Shown: positions 15,089 through 24,268 of the stretch, in pieces
How positions within the stretch are numbered: position 1 is the first letter of the stretch
Layout of the letters: each line of letters begins with the position of its first letter
Assembly (NCBI GenBank): GCA_964627195.1
Contig: CAZVJU010000001.1
Location: 39,646 to 103,645, forward strand
Direction of reading: 5' to 3'
DNA length: 64,000 nt
Source of the DNA: CAZVJU01 sp964627195
GTDB taxonomy: Bacteria; Patescibacteriota; Microgenomatia; UBA8517
The notes under the pieces: model-generated
Told to the model about the DNA's origin: nothing
What the model saw: only the letters and a program-made list of their open reading frames with translations
Database searches by the model: none
Made by a program: the position numbers and the translations under genes

Positions 15089-15790
15089 ATGAAAATCGAT
15101 ATCTTAACTCTTTTCCCGAACATGTTTCACGGGCCGTTTGATGAAAGTATTGTTAAGCGGGCTCGAGATAAAGGTCTGGTGGATATTACTGTCCATAATT
15201 TACGGGATTGGGCAGGGGACAAACATAAAACTGTGGATGACAGACCATATGGAGGTGGAGTTGGGATGATTTTAAAAGTTGAAGTATTAGATAAGGCCGT
15301 AAGTCAATTAGAAATGAAAGATTCGGACACAAAAGTTATACTCTTGGACGCAGGCGGTAAAAAATTTACTCAGAAAGATGCAAAAAGATTATCAAAAAGC
15401 GAACACCTGATTCTGATTGCAGGCCATTATGAAGGAGTAGATTATCGAGTCCATAAAAAAATTGCTGATGAAGTAATGTCAATCGGAGATTACGTTCTAA
15501 CGGGTGGTGAACTTCCTGCAATGGTTATCACTGATTCAATCGTTCGCCTTATTCCCAAAGTCCTAGAAAAATCCGAAGCAACAGTATTTGAAAGCTTTTC
15601 TCCAACATCCAACATCCAACATCCAACATCTATCCTTGAATATCCTCAATATACCCGACCTGAAGTTTATAAAGGCTGGAAAGTTCCTAAAATTCTCCTC
15701 TCCGGAAATCACAAAGAAATTGAAAAATGGAGAAAGGAGCAATCTATTGAGAGGACGAAGAAAGCGCGCCCAGATCTTCCTGGTAGATAG
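15089..15790 (+). CDS. trmD: tRNA (guanine37-N1)-methyltransferase TrmD
   Basis: TrmD methylates G37 of tRNAs that read CNN codons. It is a SPOUT enzyme active as a dimer in the cytoplasm. Family motifs are clear: LTLFPNMF at the N-terminus, DDRPYGGGVGM near residue 53, the knot segment AGHYEGVDYRV, and IGDYVLTGGELPAM. The C-terminal domain has LEYPQYTRP and LLSGNHKEIEKWR. Length is 233 aa, close to normal. An insertion of about 10 residues (PTSNIQHPTSI) precedes LEYPQYTRP and is encoded by four copies of a 7-nt repeat. The end overlaps the convergent sortase gene by 47 nt. Confidence 0.96.
   Translation: MKIDILTLFPNMFHGPFDESIVKRARDKGLVDITVHNLRDWAGDKHKTVDDRPYGGGVGMILKVEVLDKAVSQLEMKDSDTKVILLDAGGKKFTQKDAKRLSKSEHLILIAGHYEGVDYRVHKKIADEVMSIGDYVLTGGELPAMVITDSIVRLIPKVLEKSEATVFESFSPTSNIQHPTSILEYPQYTRPEVYKGWKVPKILLSGNHKEIEKWRKEQSIERTKKARPDLPGR
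15602..15629 (+). repeat. Heptanucleotide tandem repeat (CCAACAT x4) inside trmD
   Basis: Four perfect copies of CCAACAT lie within the coding sequence, in a loop between conserved blocks. Because 7 is not a multiple of 3, gaining or losing one unit would shift the frame. Confidence 0.9.
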
Positions 15791-16922
15791 CAGTAACGAC
15801 AAGTCTTTTGCTGTCCAGAAATCCGGTGCAGGTATATAAGGTCAATCTCGAATCCTTGGTCTGATCTAATATTCCCGTCTGATTGGCATTAACGATCTGA
15901 ACATACTCGATTCTGAATTTTTTCCGAATTCCGTCTGAAGATTTTATTTGAATGATCTGACCCGGTTTTGCTTTTTTCAAATTCCCCAAGATATTTTTAT
16001 AGTTGTGGCCGTAAAAAATAGTGTTTCCGGTTTCTCCCGAAATAGCCGAAGGGGTTAAATAAGAAACACCTTTTGTGGTTGTCTCCCACTTCCCGTTATT
16101 TATTGCTGCGGGGTAGATATCAAGCGTTATCCCCAGTTCACCGAGGGTTAATAAAACCGGTTTATCAGCAGCTTTATCATACTGATCCGACGGTAAAACC
16201 TCTGCTTTATTAAATTGAAGTCTTTGCGGAATAATTCTTCTCCAATATAAAAATCCGGCTAAACAAAAACAAAACAACCCGAGTAAAATAAAAAACTTGG
16301 AGATACTTCGCATGTTTACTCTCTGAGTTTTTTTTTTATAAAGATGAATCCCGAGAAGAATCGATGTTAACCCCAAAAGAACTAACCCATACGGTGTCAG
16401 CGCGTCTCCAGTCGCAGCCAAACCCAGGATAGATCCTTGAGTGCTTGCAGCTGCAGCCAGCACCGTACCAGAAGAACCGCTTGAACCCAATGAAGAGGTA
16501 GAAGTACTCGTCCCGCCGCAACCGTAAGCACTGTTAAATGCCATGTAGGGTTCAGGGTTAAGCCCCCAAGTTGAACCGTCGGGTATAAAATGCCAACCAA
16601 GGTTTTTTAACGTATCGATTTCTTCCTGTGTTAAAGACCCAATTCTCCACCAATTGGTCTGTATTCCATTCCCTACATCTGAACAAAAACACTGTTGAAT
16701 TCTATCAACGTCCACGATGTAAACTGCGTCAGACCCGGAATATGCATTGGGGTCGCCGGGAATCCCGTGAACGCCACTGTCATATTTAACTTTTAACGTC
16801 CCTTGAGGATTTGAACAGGCCGGAAAGTCAGGAGGAGTTTGCTGCGCGTTTACTGAACCCACAAAGACGAAGGTTATCAAAAGAAACACGAAACTCACTA
16901 ACAGTCTTTTAAGTATTTTCAT
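15744..16922 (-). CDS. Secreted protein with LAATG-type sorting signal fused to a class E-like sortase
   Basis: The start is taken as ATG 16922, which gives a signal peptide (MKILKRLLVSFVFLL...VNAQQ). The ORF is open from 16985. Residues about 25-170 are a secreted domain with several Cys and Trp, including QEEIDTLKNLGWHFIPDG. A sorting-signal-like block follows: ILGLAATGD, hydrophobic PYGLVLLGLTSILLG, then KKK. A second membrane helix and a sortase domain come next, with H in NTIFYGHNY, C in LTLYTCTGF and R in SKRLVV. Class E sortases are known to prefer LAxTG, so substrate and enzyme features sit in one chain. It may cleave itself or act on neighbours. Confidence 0.82.
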   Translation of the reverse strand: MKILKRLLVSFVFLLITFVFVGSVNAQQTPPDFPACSNPQGTLKVKYDSGVHGIPGDPNAYSGSDAVYIVDVDRIQQCFCSDVGNGIQTNWWRIGSLTQEEIDTLKNLGWHFIPDGSTWGLNPEPYMAFNSAYGCGGTSTSTSSLGSSGSSGTVLAAAASTQGSILGLAATGDALTPYGLVLLGLTSILLGIHLYKKKTQRVNMRSISKFFILLGLFCFCLAGFLYWRRIIPQRLQFNKAEVLPSDQYDKAADKPVLLTLGELGITLDIYPAAINNGKWETTTKGVSYLTPSAISGETGNTIFYGHNYKNILGNLKKAKPGQIIQIKSSDGIRKKFRIEYVQIVNANQTGILDQTKDSRLTLYTCTGFLDSKRLVVTAIYQEDLGALSSSSQ

Positions 16923-16990
16923 TGCAATGAAGGCAGGTTTGGGCAGAAGATAACTATGATAGTTTAACATTATAGGACAACTCATGCAAG

Positions 16991-18244
16991 TTATTTCTGC
17001 ATTAGTTTGTACAGAAACTTTTGAACCATAAAAAGTAAACTTTCGTGACCTTTTATAAGGATTGTTTCCAATTTATCACCGGAAATCTTTGTTTGCTGGG
17101 TAATATATCCTTCGGCCTCGACGGTTATTACTATCCCTGAAGATAGGTAAGAAAGGCTAAATTCTCCATCGCGGGTGGTAACTACCCGTTTATGAGAGCT
17201 TGAAACAAAAGCTTCTTTAATAGGTTTCCCTCTTTCATCTTTGATATAACCTGTCAATACTTTTGGCTTGAAAAATTGATCCAGTACTTGGCTTGCTTTC
17301 CTGGGGCTGTAATTATCTTCCCAAAGCCTAGTACTTCCCCCAAAAGACACCCAATAATTAACTCCAATAAGATCAGAAATGTCGGATATTTCCTTCAGCG
17401 CATCCTCAATCCATATAGCTTGCTCTCCCATGCTCAGATTTCCGTGAATATCTGGAATTGGGGCGCCAAATTCGCCTAAAACTACCTTTCCGCCGGACTT
17501 CTCGGCAATTTTTTTGATATCGGCTGCCAATTCTTCGGGAGTACCTACATAGTGATCAATCACCACCACACCCCCAAGGGCTTGAGTGGTTTTCTTATCC
17601 ATAACCAGATTGGCCACATCCCCGTTCATCGGGACGAAATTAGAACGGACATTTTTGCCTATTTTCCTAAAAGCCTCGTTTGTTACCCTGTATTCCTCAA
17701 TTAAAAATGCCCTGTGTCCGGCAACATCTCCGGTCCTTCTTGGATCCCCAGGCCCTCCGTTTTCGCACTCAGGACAGGATGAAAAAATATCTCCCTCCTC
17801 AAAAAGCGCGCCATTTGCCAATATAAATTCCTTAACAAATTCTGTATGCTCCACTCTTCCTATTTTTGGGTATCCAAACCATCTCTCCCAGCCGGGGACA
17901 TTTCCCCGAAACCAGATTTTTAGCCCATACTTTCTTGCAGCAAAAACCCACCGTGTCAAAAACGGCACAAACTCCTCAGCATACGGAGTTCCGATTGCAA
18001 CGTGAGTAGCCCCTGTTTTTGCTATAAGGCGTATTTGGGTATCGATCACCTCATTGAATTTTGAATCCTTTGCTTTTTCCCTGGCAACGTCGCGTGAGTA
18101 TTTCACCGTATCAATTGATTGGACTTCCCACCAAGTAGTTTCAGCGGCCCCAGTTAGCACACTTCCGTTCCACTTTGACGCAAAACTTGGTCCCAAAGTT
18201 ACAATTATTACGAAAACAAAAATAATGATTAATGTCTTTTTCAT
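16991..18244 (-). CDS. Exported glycoside-hydrolase-like TIM-barrel protein with C-terminal carboxypeptidase-regulatory-like domain
   Basis: The N-terminal hydrophobic segment (MKKTLIIIFVFVIIVTLG) is a signal peptide or anchor. Residues about 35-320 look like a (beta/alpha)8 glycosidase: repeated strand-helix units, CPECENGG near 160 and KVVLGEFGAPIPD near 255. The Glu residues in these are placed as acid/base and nucleophile would be in clan A enzymes. That assignment is inference. Residues about 330-400 (GYIKDERGKPIKEAFV...TTRDGEFSLSYL) form a CarboxypepD_reg-like beta domain. It lies 46 nt downstream of a membrane glycosyltransferase gene and 68 nt upstream of the sortase fusion. Confidence 0.72.
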   Translation of the reverse strand: MKKTLIIIFVFVIIVTLGPSFASKWNGSVLTGAAETTWWEVQSIDTVKYSRDVAREKAKDSKFNEVIDTQIRLIAKTGATHVAIGTPYAEEFVPFLTRWVFAARKYGLKIWFRGNVPGWERWFGYPKIGRVEHTEFVKEFILANGALFEEGDIFSSCPECENGGPGDPRRTGDVAGHRAFLIEEYRVTNEAFRKIGKNVRSNFVPMNGDVANLVMDKKTTQALGGVVVIDHYVGTPEELAADIKKIAEKSGGKVVLGEFGAPIPDIHGNLSMGEQAIWIEDALKEISDISDLIGVNYWVSFGGSTRLWEDNYSPRKASQVLDQFFKPKVLTGYIKDERGKPIKEAFVSSSHKRVVTTRDGEFSLSYLSSGIVITVEAEGYITQQTKISGDKLETILIKGHESLLFMVQKFLYKLMQK

Positions 18245-18290
18245 ACTTATACCAAAGGTGTAAATACAGTTTCACCTCTAAGGTGTAGTA

Positions 18291-19946
18291 CTATTTCTGT
18301 TTACCAAATACAGGTTCCGTATTAAGCTCACCCAAATATTCCTCTTCGAGTTCGTAAATATCCGCGAAAGGATAACTTTCAACTAATAAATATTTTTCAA
18401 ACCCAACGGATCTGCTTACGTCCTTCCAGACAAGGTCGTTATCATCGTGTGTCCTTGCTACAATCCAACGTGCCCAGCGGTCCGGCGAAGTCGTCGCCGA
18501 TTCCCAATACGCTCCAGTTCCTTCGTGGATAAACTTCTTCATGGGTAATCCCGAGGAGAAGATTATAGCATCGTGGGAGGCAACAGAAATAAGAATAAAC
18601 CCTTCGCGGTTGGAAGCATTTTCTTTCAACCAACCGGAAACCTCGCTAACATTTTTTTGGCTTGAACCAACCCGAGCATCATCAATTGTCACTGCATCAG
18701 CACTCGTAAACGCGAAGAATGTGGTAAAGAAAAACAAGCCTATTAGGGTCCAACGTAAATCTCTTAACCTATCAACTAAAAATCCTGAAAACACCGCAAT
18801 TGCGGGAAGGAGCATTATACCGTATCGAACATTAAACCATGTGTTACCCGATATTCCTTGAATAAAAAGTACGGAGTGTCCCAAGAAAAGCGCAAGAATA
18901 TTAAAGAAAAGCGAGGCGAGAAGAGCGAGTGTTGCAATTTTAATCTCACCTTTAATCTTTGAAAACCACAAGGCCATAACCCCAAGAAGTCCCAAAAAAA
19001 CTGTGTAAGCATAAGAGTTATAGACAAGCGCATAAAGATAAAGGACTGTGGACAAACCAATATTGAATTTCGTAGGTAACTCTCCCGCAGCCTCAAGTCG
19101 GACTTGCTGGGCGCGTGCCGAAAAAGGACCAAACGCGAAATACAGCGGGTCTTTAAAAATAACTAAGTTCCACAAGAACCACAAAGCTATGCCAAAACCG
19201 GCCAGTGTGGCAAAAAGAATAATTTTTCCTTCGGTTTCCTGATATACATCCTTTAACTGAGCAATACTATCCCTTAATCCGTGTTTAACGAAGATGTTTA
19301 TGGAAACTAATAAACCTGCGAATACAAATAAAAACCAACCATCGTAACGAGTAAGAGTGGATAGCATTATAAAAAAGGCGCTCTTTATGAGATTTAAAAC
19401 TTCGTCGGTTTTTGCCCAAAGCATAAAATAATAAGCCCCGGCTGTCATGGTTGAAAGGAGCAGTAGCTCAGTCATTGCGGTTGACTGCAGATACAAAATA
19501 TTAAGGTTTGCGGCAAAAACCACAACTCCGAAAAATCGACCCAAAAGCCCCACACCAAGCTTTTTCAAAAACATATACACGATAACCCCTGTTGCCACAA
19601 AAGCAATCATCGAGATGAGCGCACCGGAGAGTCCCGAGTGCCAGAAAAAATCAATCCAAATCGTCGGGATCATCAGGACATGGGGCAGCGGAAGCCACAC
19701 AGATCCAAGCTGTGCGAGTCCCGGTTTTAGCCCTTCGACAACGCGGCGACCTATGTCAAGGTGACTTCGCGCGTCGTTATAGGCAAGACCTAATCCGTTA
19801 AGATAGTAATGAGTAAAGGCGTAAACTGAAATAGTCGTAAGGACAGAGATAACTACAGATAGACCATTCTTTTCAAACCACTTTTGAATCCTGTCTAGCG
19901 TCTCGTTTTTTATTGCAAGATTTAAAGTTAAATTAGGAATTTTCAC
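18291..19946 (-). CDS. Multi-pass membrane glycosyltransferase (GT39/ArnT-like)
   Basis: This 551-aa protein has about 12 hydrophobic helices. After the first helix comes YNDARSHLDIGRRVVEGLKPGLAQLGSVWLPLPH, with the acidic residues and sequence context of the first periplasmic loop of GT-C enzymes (PMT/ArnT type). A soluble C-terminal tail (residues about 430-540) carries SVASHDAIIF and YPFADIYELE. Such enzymes transfer a sugar from a polyprenyl-phosphate donor to lipid or protein outside the membrane. It overlaps the next upstream gene by 4 nt, so the two are translationally coupled. The substrate is unknown. Confidence 0.75.
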   Translation of the reverse strand: MKIPNLTLNLAIKNETLDRIQKWFEKNGLSVVISVLTTISVYAFTHYYLNGLGLAYNDARSHLDIGRRVVEGLKPGLAQLGSVWLPLPHVLMIPTIWIDFFWHSGLSGALISMIAFVATGVIVYMFLKKLGVGLLGRFFGVVVFAANLNILYLQSTAMTELLLLSTMTAGAYYFMLWAKTDEVLNLIKSAFFIMLSTLTRYDGWFLFVFAGLLVSINIFVKHGLRDSIAQLKDVYQETEGKIILFATLAGFGIALWFLWNLVIFKDPLYFAFGPFSARAQQVRLEAAGELPTKFNIGLSTVLYLYALVYNSYAYTVFLGLLGVMALWFSKIKGEIKIATLALLASLFFNILALFLGHSVLFIQGISGNTWFNVRYGIMLLPAIAVFSGFLVDRLRDLRWTLIGLFFFTTFFAFTSADAVTIDDARVGSSQKNVSEVSGWLKENASNREGFILISVASHDAIIFSSGLPMKKFIHEGTGAYWESATTSPDRWARWIVARTHDDNDLVWKDVSRSVGFEKYLLVESYPFADIYELEEEYLGELNTEPVFGKQK

Positions 19947-21481
19947 TGTTTAACATCCTTCCTTTCAAAAATCAAAGCGGTATAAAGAATTAAAATTATT
20001 CCAAAAACAAAGCCTGCGTATAGTAAAGAATAGTCGCAAGATGTAAGTCTGTCCGATAAATACAAGTTATAGACAAGAGAGCTATTTAGGTTTCTCTCTG
20101 TCATTAATTGCCAGTTGTATACATATGTATAAGGGATAGGGTTGGGTAAGTTTAGTGCCTCTACCTTTGGTGGAATCTGAGTAGTCGTCATTACTCCAAG
20201 AACATTTACCCCAATACTGTAGGCAGCTAAAACCACAAAAATAGGTATAAACCACAACTTTTCTTTATATCTGTCGATGGCAATTCCCATACAAACAGAC
20301 AAAATAGCAATTGTCGGTATCATATATCTTGCTCCGAACGCCCAACCTCCCGTCACATCTCCAAACATCGAATATAAGAATGCATTGGTTAAAATAACTG
20401 CAAAAAATACGGCAGAGACTGACCTTGAACTAAACTGTTTAAAAAGGAGATACAAACCGACCAGACCAATTAATATTACCGGACTGAAGTAAAAAATTCC
20501 GCGCTCATTACTGGTAACAAGTATATAAAGCCCGTGAAGTTGGTATCGGGTTTTAAAAGGTAGATTCAGCCCTTTATTATCATCCTTGACTTGTCCTCCA
20601 ACCTTGTATGTTTCTTCTACGGCTGTTTCAAATGACGGCGCTCTACCGATAAATTGCGGAAGAGAGAGATAAGAACCTGTAAGTCCGTGGTTATAGTAAC
20701 CAAAAGGAATAAAAGTTAATACTACACCTATTAGAAAACTTATAAACTTTAAGCTTAATTTTAAATTTAAATTACTATTTATCGCCTCCCGATTGACGTG
20801 TTTTGCCAATACAAAAACGATTATCGGAAACATCAAGATTAGATTTGGAACATCGGCAAATAATCCAATACCGCAGAGTATTCCAATAAAAATATCATTT
20901 ATAATACCTACTGGTTTAAGAGCAAGAATTAAAGACAGTAAAATAACAAACGTGCTTATATGATGTTGAGTAAGGGTTAATGAATATGAAAGTGCATTTG
21001 TTGCAAATAAAAACAAAAAGCCTGCTAACAAGGAAGCGGCTATTCCAGCACCTAGTTTTCGTGTAAGTTTATATATTAGAAAAACATTCAGGATGGCAAA
21101 AAGGGAGGTTGATAGATAGGCAAAAATTTGCGGTATGCCCCAAACTTTTCCCAACATGTAAAAGGGTACTGCAACAAAAGATACTCCGGGAGTAAAAATA
21201 CTGAAATACCTCCCATTAGCTTCAACCACATCCGGCATAGAAAATTTTGCTCTCTTTTCGTTCAAAAAGAATGTGTTATCCTCTACAATTGCCTCTGTAA
21301 GAGCAAATCGAGACGTACTTCCCGAGGACTCAAACGGCCCACCAACCTCGGTACTTTTGCTATTAAGACTCTGATACAAAAGAGGATTCCCCCCTTGTCC
21401 TTTAACAACTAAGGCAACCAGAAAGATCACTATTAAGAAAAACAAAATATATAGAAACGATTTAATTATTTTTTTAAACAT
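19943..21481 (-). CDS. Multi-pass membrane glycosyltransferase-like protein
   Basis: This 512-aa protein has 11-12 predicted helices and a long first external loop (residues about 30-100: SRFALTEAIVEDN...RYFSIFTPGVSFVAVPFYML). The architecture resembles GT-C glycosyltransferases of the PMT/GT39 superfamily and related CPR membrane proteins, but the DxD-type motif is less clear than in the downstream gene. It lies within a tightly packed envelope-glycan operon, 6 nt from a GT2 gene upstream and overlapping the next gene by 4 nt. It is probably a polyprenyl-linked sugar transferase. Its function is not proven. Confidence 0.65.
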   Translation of the reverse strand: MFKKIIKSFLYILFFLIVIFLVALVVKGQGGNPLLYQSLNSKSTEVGGPFESSGSTSRFALTEAIVEDNTFFLNEKRAKFSMPDVVEANGRYFSIFTPGVSFVAVPFYMLGKVWGIPQIFAYLSTSLFAILNVFLIYKLTRKLGAGIAASLLAGFLFLFATNALSYSLTLTQHHISTFVILLSLILALKPVGIINDIFIGILCGIGLFADVPNLILMFPIIVFVLAKHVNREAINSNLNLKLSLKFISFLIGVVLTFIPFGYYNHGLTGSYLSLPQFIGRAPSFETAVEETYKVGGQVKDDNKGLNLPFKTRYQLHGLYILVTSNERGIFYFSPVILIGLVGLYLLFKQFSSRSVSAVFFAVILTNAFLYSMFGDVTGGWAFGARYMIPTIAILSVCMGIAIDRYKEKLWFIPIFVVLAAYSIGVNVLGVMTTTQIPPKVEALNLPNPIPYTYVYNWQLMTERNLNSSLVYNLYLSDRLTSCDYSLLYAGFVFGIILILYTALIFERKDVKQ

Positions 21482-21487
21482 ATTTCT

Positions 21488-22396
21488 CTAATTTTTAGTC
21501 GTTCTTATAGATTCCCACAAAGGATTAAAATTTCTTGCATACCTCCGACTACTAAAAAGAGTATAAATACTAATAAATAAGAGGTAAACACCCGCAAAGG
21601 GATTTTTGATAAATTCAATGAACTTAAACAACCATATTTTAGAAACTGGTTTATATTCTTCAGTAACAATGTCTCCGAATATATTCTTTAAAATAAAACG
21701 GTTGGAGTTGTTTCTCGTCATCCACTTTAAGTATTCCTTAGTATTTGAAGGATTTCTATAGTAGACTTTAGCTTTTCTTACATGTTTGTAATTGTACTCG
21801 GAAGTGATAGCCGAAAAATAAAGGTAAGAATCCACATTACCCATCTGCTTGTCCTGAGGCAATTGTAAACTTTTAATAAAATTTCTTGTGAATGCCATTA
21901 CCTTGCCATCGCAGGTAAATTTTTTATTTTTATTTTTAAGCGAGTTACTCATTTTATAAAAAGCGTTAAAACTGGAATTAGCTGCTGATTGCACAAAATT
22001 GACTGGGGGTAACGGATTCGGATTACCCGTCACAAACCCTACTTTAGAGTTATTAAAGGGTTCTACTAACTTACTTAGCAACTCATCGTCGTTAATAAAG
22101 ATATCATCGTTTAAAATTACTAGTACGTCTGAATCATTATTCTGGAAAAAAAATCTAACCACGCCGGCGAAACCTTTTCTATTCTTACCCTTAACAACAT
22201 GGATGGTTGAGTAAACCTTAGCGTAAGTGTCTGCGATATAATTCGTTCTATCGGAAGAACAATCAGAATAAATTTTTATCTCCTTTAATACATAATTACT
22301 CTCTTTCTGAATCACAAGAGATTCTAAAAGTAAAGATAGGTTTTTCTCGGCGTTGTAAACCGCTATTGCTACTGTTGTATTTATTTTCTTTTTCAT
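21488..22396 (-). CDS. GT2 family glycosyltransferase
   Basis: This 302-aa protein has a GT-A fold. The N-terminus is TTVAIAVYNAEKNLSLLLESL, then a nucleotide-binding DCSSDRT, then VLVILNDDIFINDDELL, where the DD pair stands for the DxD metal motif. A hydrophobic segment near residues 255-280 could associate with the membrane. It is probably a cytoplasmic-face transferase extending a surface glycan. It lies 1 nt from a second GT2 gene of very similar length and layout (22398-23312), so the two may be an old duplication. The sugar donor is unknown. Confidence 0.85.
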   Translation of the reverse strand: MKKKINTTVAIAVYNAEKNLSLLLESLVIQKESNYVLKEIKIYSDCSSDRTNYIADTYAKVYSTIHVVKGKNRKGFAGVVRFFFQNNDSDVLVILNDDIFINDDELLSKLVEPFNNSKVGFVTGNPNPLPPVNFVQSAANSSFNAFYKMSNSLKNKNKKFTCDGKVMAFTRNFIKSLQLPQDKQMGNVDSYLYFSAITSEYNYKHVRKAKVYYRNPSNTKEYLKWMTRNNSNRFILKNIFGDIVTEEYKPVSKIWLFKFIEFIKNPFAGVYLLFISIYTLFSSRRYARNFNPLWESIRTTKN

Positions 22397-22397
22397 T

Positions 22398-23312
22398 CTA
22401 TTGGGTTGCTGCTAATTTTTTTGAACTGAGAGACATTTCCCATTTGGCAGTACTCTTGTCTACAAAAAGGTTCATCAAATTAGCATAGAAATATATAAAC
22501 AAGTAAAGTATAGACTGTAAAGGGTTTTTCACTACAAGAGGAAATGCTTTCGTGACAAGTAATCTGAATGGGATAGAAAAACTCTTGTCTACAAGATTTT
22601 CGTTAAAAATCTCTTTTAGTCGCCTTCTTGAACCTAAGAATCTGACACTTTGACTAAAATGTCCGCGCAGCCTATGGGGGAATTTAAAATAAACAGCAGC
22701 TTTTGGCTCATATTGAAATAAGTATCCATCAGAAAGGCACCTAAGATAAGAGTATGCATCTTCACCGCTGATTGCCGGCCATTTAATTTTTTTTGCGAAA
22801 TCTTTTGAGAAAACACGGAATGCACCATGACACAAATAAATATTATTCCCGTCGTTCATGTTTTCAAAAAGACTTAATTTCACCTCTCTACTGAAAAATA
22901 GTGTCTTCTCGAGAAGATTTCTGGGTCTTAAAGGAATAATTTTCCCACCAACCAAACCGATTTTAGTATTTCTGCTAAAAGGTTCGATAATTCTTTCAAT
23001 TACCAAGCTATTTTTCGGAAGCACATCAGCATCGAGAAGAACAAGATAATCCGAACTAAAGTTTTTTAAAATTATATTCTGAGTCAAAGCCTTTCCTAAT
23101 CTTTTATTATTTACTAATAGTATTATTGTTCCGTTTTTTAGTGATTTAACTTCTTCCTCAGTTTTATCCGAGCTACAATCTGAAATTACAATTATTTTTT
23201 GAATTTTTAAATTTAATTGTTTCTGTGCTAACAAAGACTTAAGCAAATTTTTAATATTTGCCTCCTCGTTGTAAGCTGGAATTCCGATTGTCACAGTTGG
23301 TTTTTTTCTCAT
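22398..23312 (-). CDS. GT2 family glycosyltransferase
   Basis: This 304-aa GT-A protein starts VTIGIPAYNEEANIKNLLKSL. It has SDCSSDKTEEEV for nucleotide binding and LVLLDADVLPKNSL as the metal-binding motif. A possible catalytic segment is WPAISGEDAYSYLRCL, which resembles the ED motif of processive GT2 enzymes. A C-terminal hydrophobic stretch (about residues 260-285) suggests membrane attachment. It overlaps the downstream end of the kinase-like gene by 4 nt. The GT2 at 27853-28761 has the same layout and similar motifs. The acceptor and donor are not recognisable. Confidence 0.87.
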   Translation of the reverse strand: MRKKPTVTIGIPAYNEEANIKNLLKSLLAQKQLNLKIQKIIVISDCSSDKTEEEVKSLKNGTIILLVNNKRLGKALTQNIILKNFSSDYLVLLDADVLPKNSLVIERIIEPFSRNTKIGLVGGKIIPLRPRNLLEKTLFFSREVKLSLFENMNDGNNIYLCHGAFRVFSKDFAKKIKWPAISGEDAYSYLRCLSDGYLFQYEPKAAVYFKFPHRLRGHFSQSVRFLGSRRRLKEIFNENLVDKSFSIPFRLLVTKAFPLVVKNPLQSILYLFIYFYANLMNLFVDKSTAKWEMSLSSKKLAATQ

Positions 23313-24268
23313 GTTTTTTCCGTTCCTTTTATTGCTAATAACTCTTTATGAAAACCCTTTGGCAAAAGTTTTATATCTCTATCCGGATTAAGATTAAGAA
23401 GCTCCAGGTCCCGAATGCGCTTCGCATTTTTCCTGCCAACACGTTGGTTAAGTAACGTTAGTGTTTTATAAACCAAAAGAGGGACTATTAACTTTTTTAA
23501 CCCTTTACCATAAAGCCTTTGAAGAAGACGGTTTCGAACTATTGAGTCTTGCCAATGAACACACAGAGGAGCAGTGGCACTATAAGCGGTAATTCCCCAA
23601 CCAGCTTCCTCCCAATCGGTAAGATAAATTATATTTCTTTGTAACAAAATATTACTTGCGTTGATGTCTGCGTGAATAAGTCCTTTGTCGTATGTCCCGA
23701 TACGGAAAAGCGGTAAAACTTTCGGAGTAGTCATGAGAATTTTAAATGACGAAAAGGGTGAAAGAAAAACCGATTTCAAAAGCCTCAACGGCAAGTACAA
23801 AAGTAAAGCTTTGACTGAGTAGTCTTTGAGATAAAGATTTATTGAAAAGCGCTGGGTTTTTCCGCTTAATTTCTCGATAAGCTCAAGCACTACCGTAAGA
23901 ATTTCTGCTTTTTTATTAGATTCCTCATCCAAAAGTTTCTTGCCTTTTATGTAGCGGGAAATTAGACAAATAACTTCTCCCTGATTGATGATTTTATCCA
24001 CTTCCGGGACTAGTAAACGGTATCCTTTATATTCAAAAAGCGTTTTTTTGGTCAGTTGGGATAGATATTGACTAACTCTGGATTCGGCAAAAAGAGATTT
24101 ATATGTATAGCTTTTTTTACCAACAACTGCTTTCACAAAAAACTTATTTCCTTTTGTATTTGAAACAATTCCATGAAAGCGCCCAAATTCATCCTTCTCA
24201 ATCGGAGTAATCTCCCGGTAACCGTTTTGTCTTACTATATTAGTAATGTTTAAGCCTTTTTTTGTCAT
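23309..24268 (-). CDS. APH/choline-kinase-like phosphotransferase
   Basis: This 319-aa protein has a kinase-like fold. The catalytic loop GLIHADINASNILL contains H, D and N at the expected spacing, and the DFG-equivalent is YLTDWEEAGW. The N-terminal lobe has a Lys in NKFFVKAVVG and a Glu in LFAESRVSQYL. Such enzymes phosphorylate small molecules or sugars (aminoglycoside, choline, lipid-linked glycans). Being inside a glycan operon and adjacent to a second kinase, it may phosphorylate a surface sugar or lipid. The start overlaps the upstream kinase gene by 4 nt. The substrate is unknown. Confidence 0.75.
   Translation of the reverse strand: MTKKGLNITNIVRQNGYREITPIEKDEFGRFHGIVSNTKGNKFFVKAVVGKKSYTYKSLFAESRVSQYLSQLTKKTLFEYKGYRLLVPEVDKIINQGEVICLISRYIKGKKLLDEESNKKAEILTVVLELIEKLSGKTQRFSINLYLKDYSVKALLLYLPLRLLKSVFLSPFSSFKILMTTPKVLPLFRIGTYDKGLIHADINASNILLQRNIIYLTDWEEAGWGITAYSATAPLCVHWQDSIVRNRLLQRLYGKGLKKLIVPLLVYKTLTLLNQRVGRKNAKRIRDLELLNLNPDRDIKLLPKGFHKELLAIKGTEKT

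Noticed and set aside
15563..15802. Minus-strand ORF across the trmD 3' end
   Set aside because: It lies entirely opposite conserved trmD codons and a tandem repeat; no family features.
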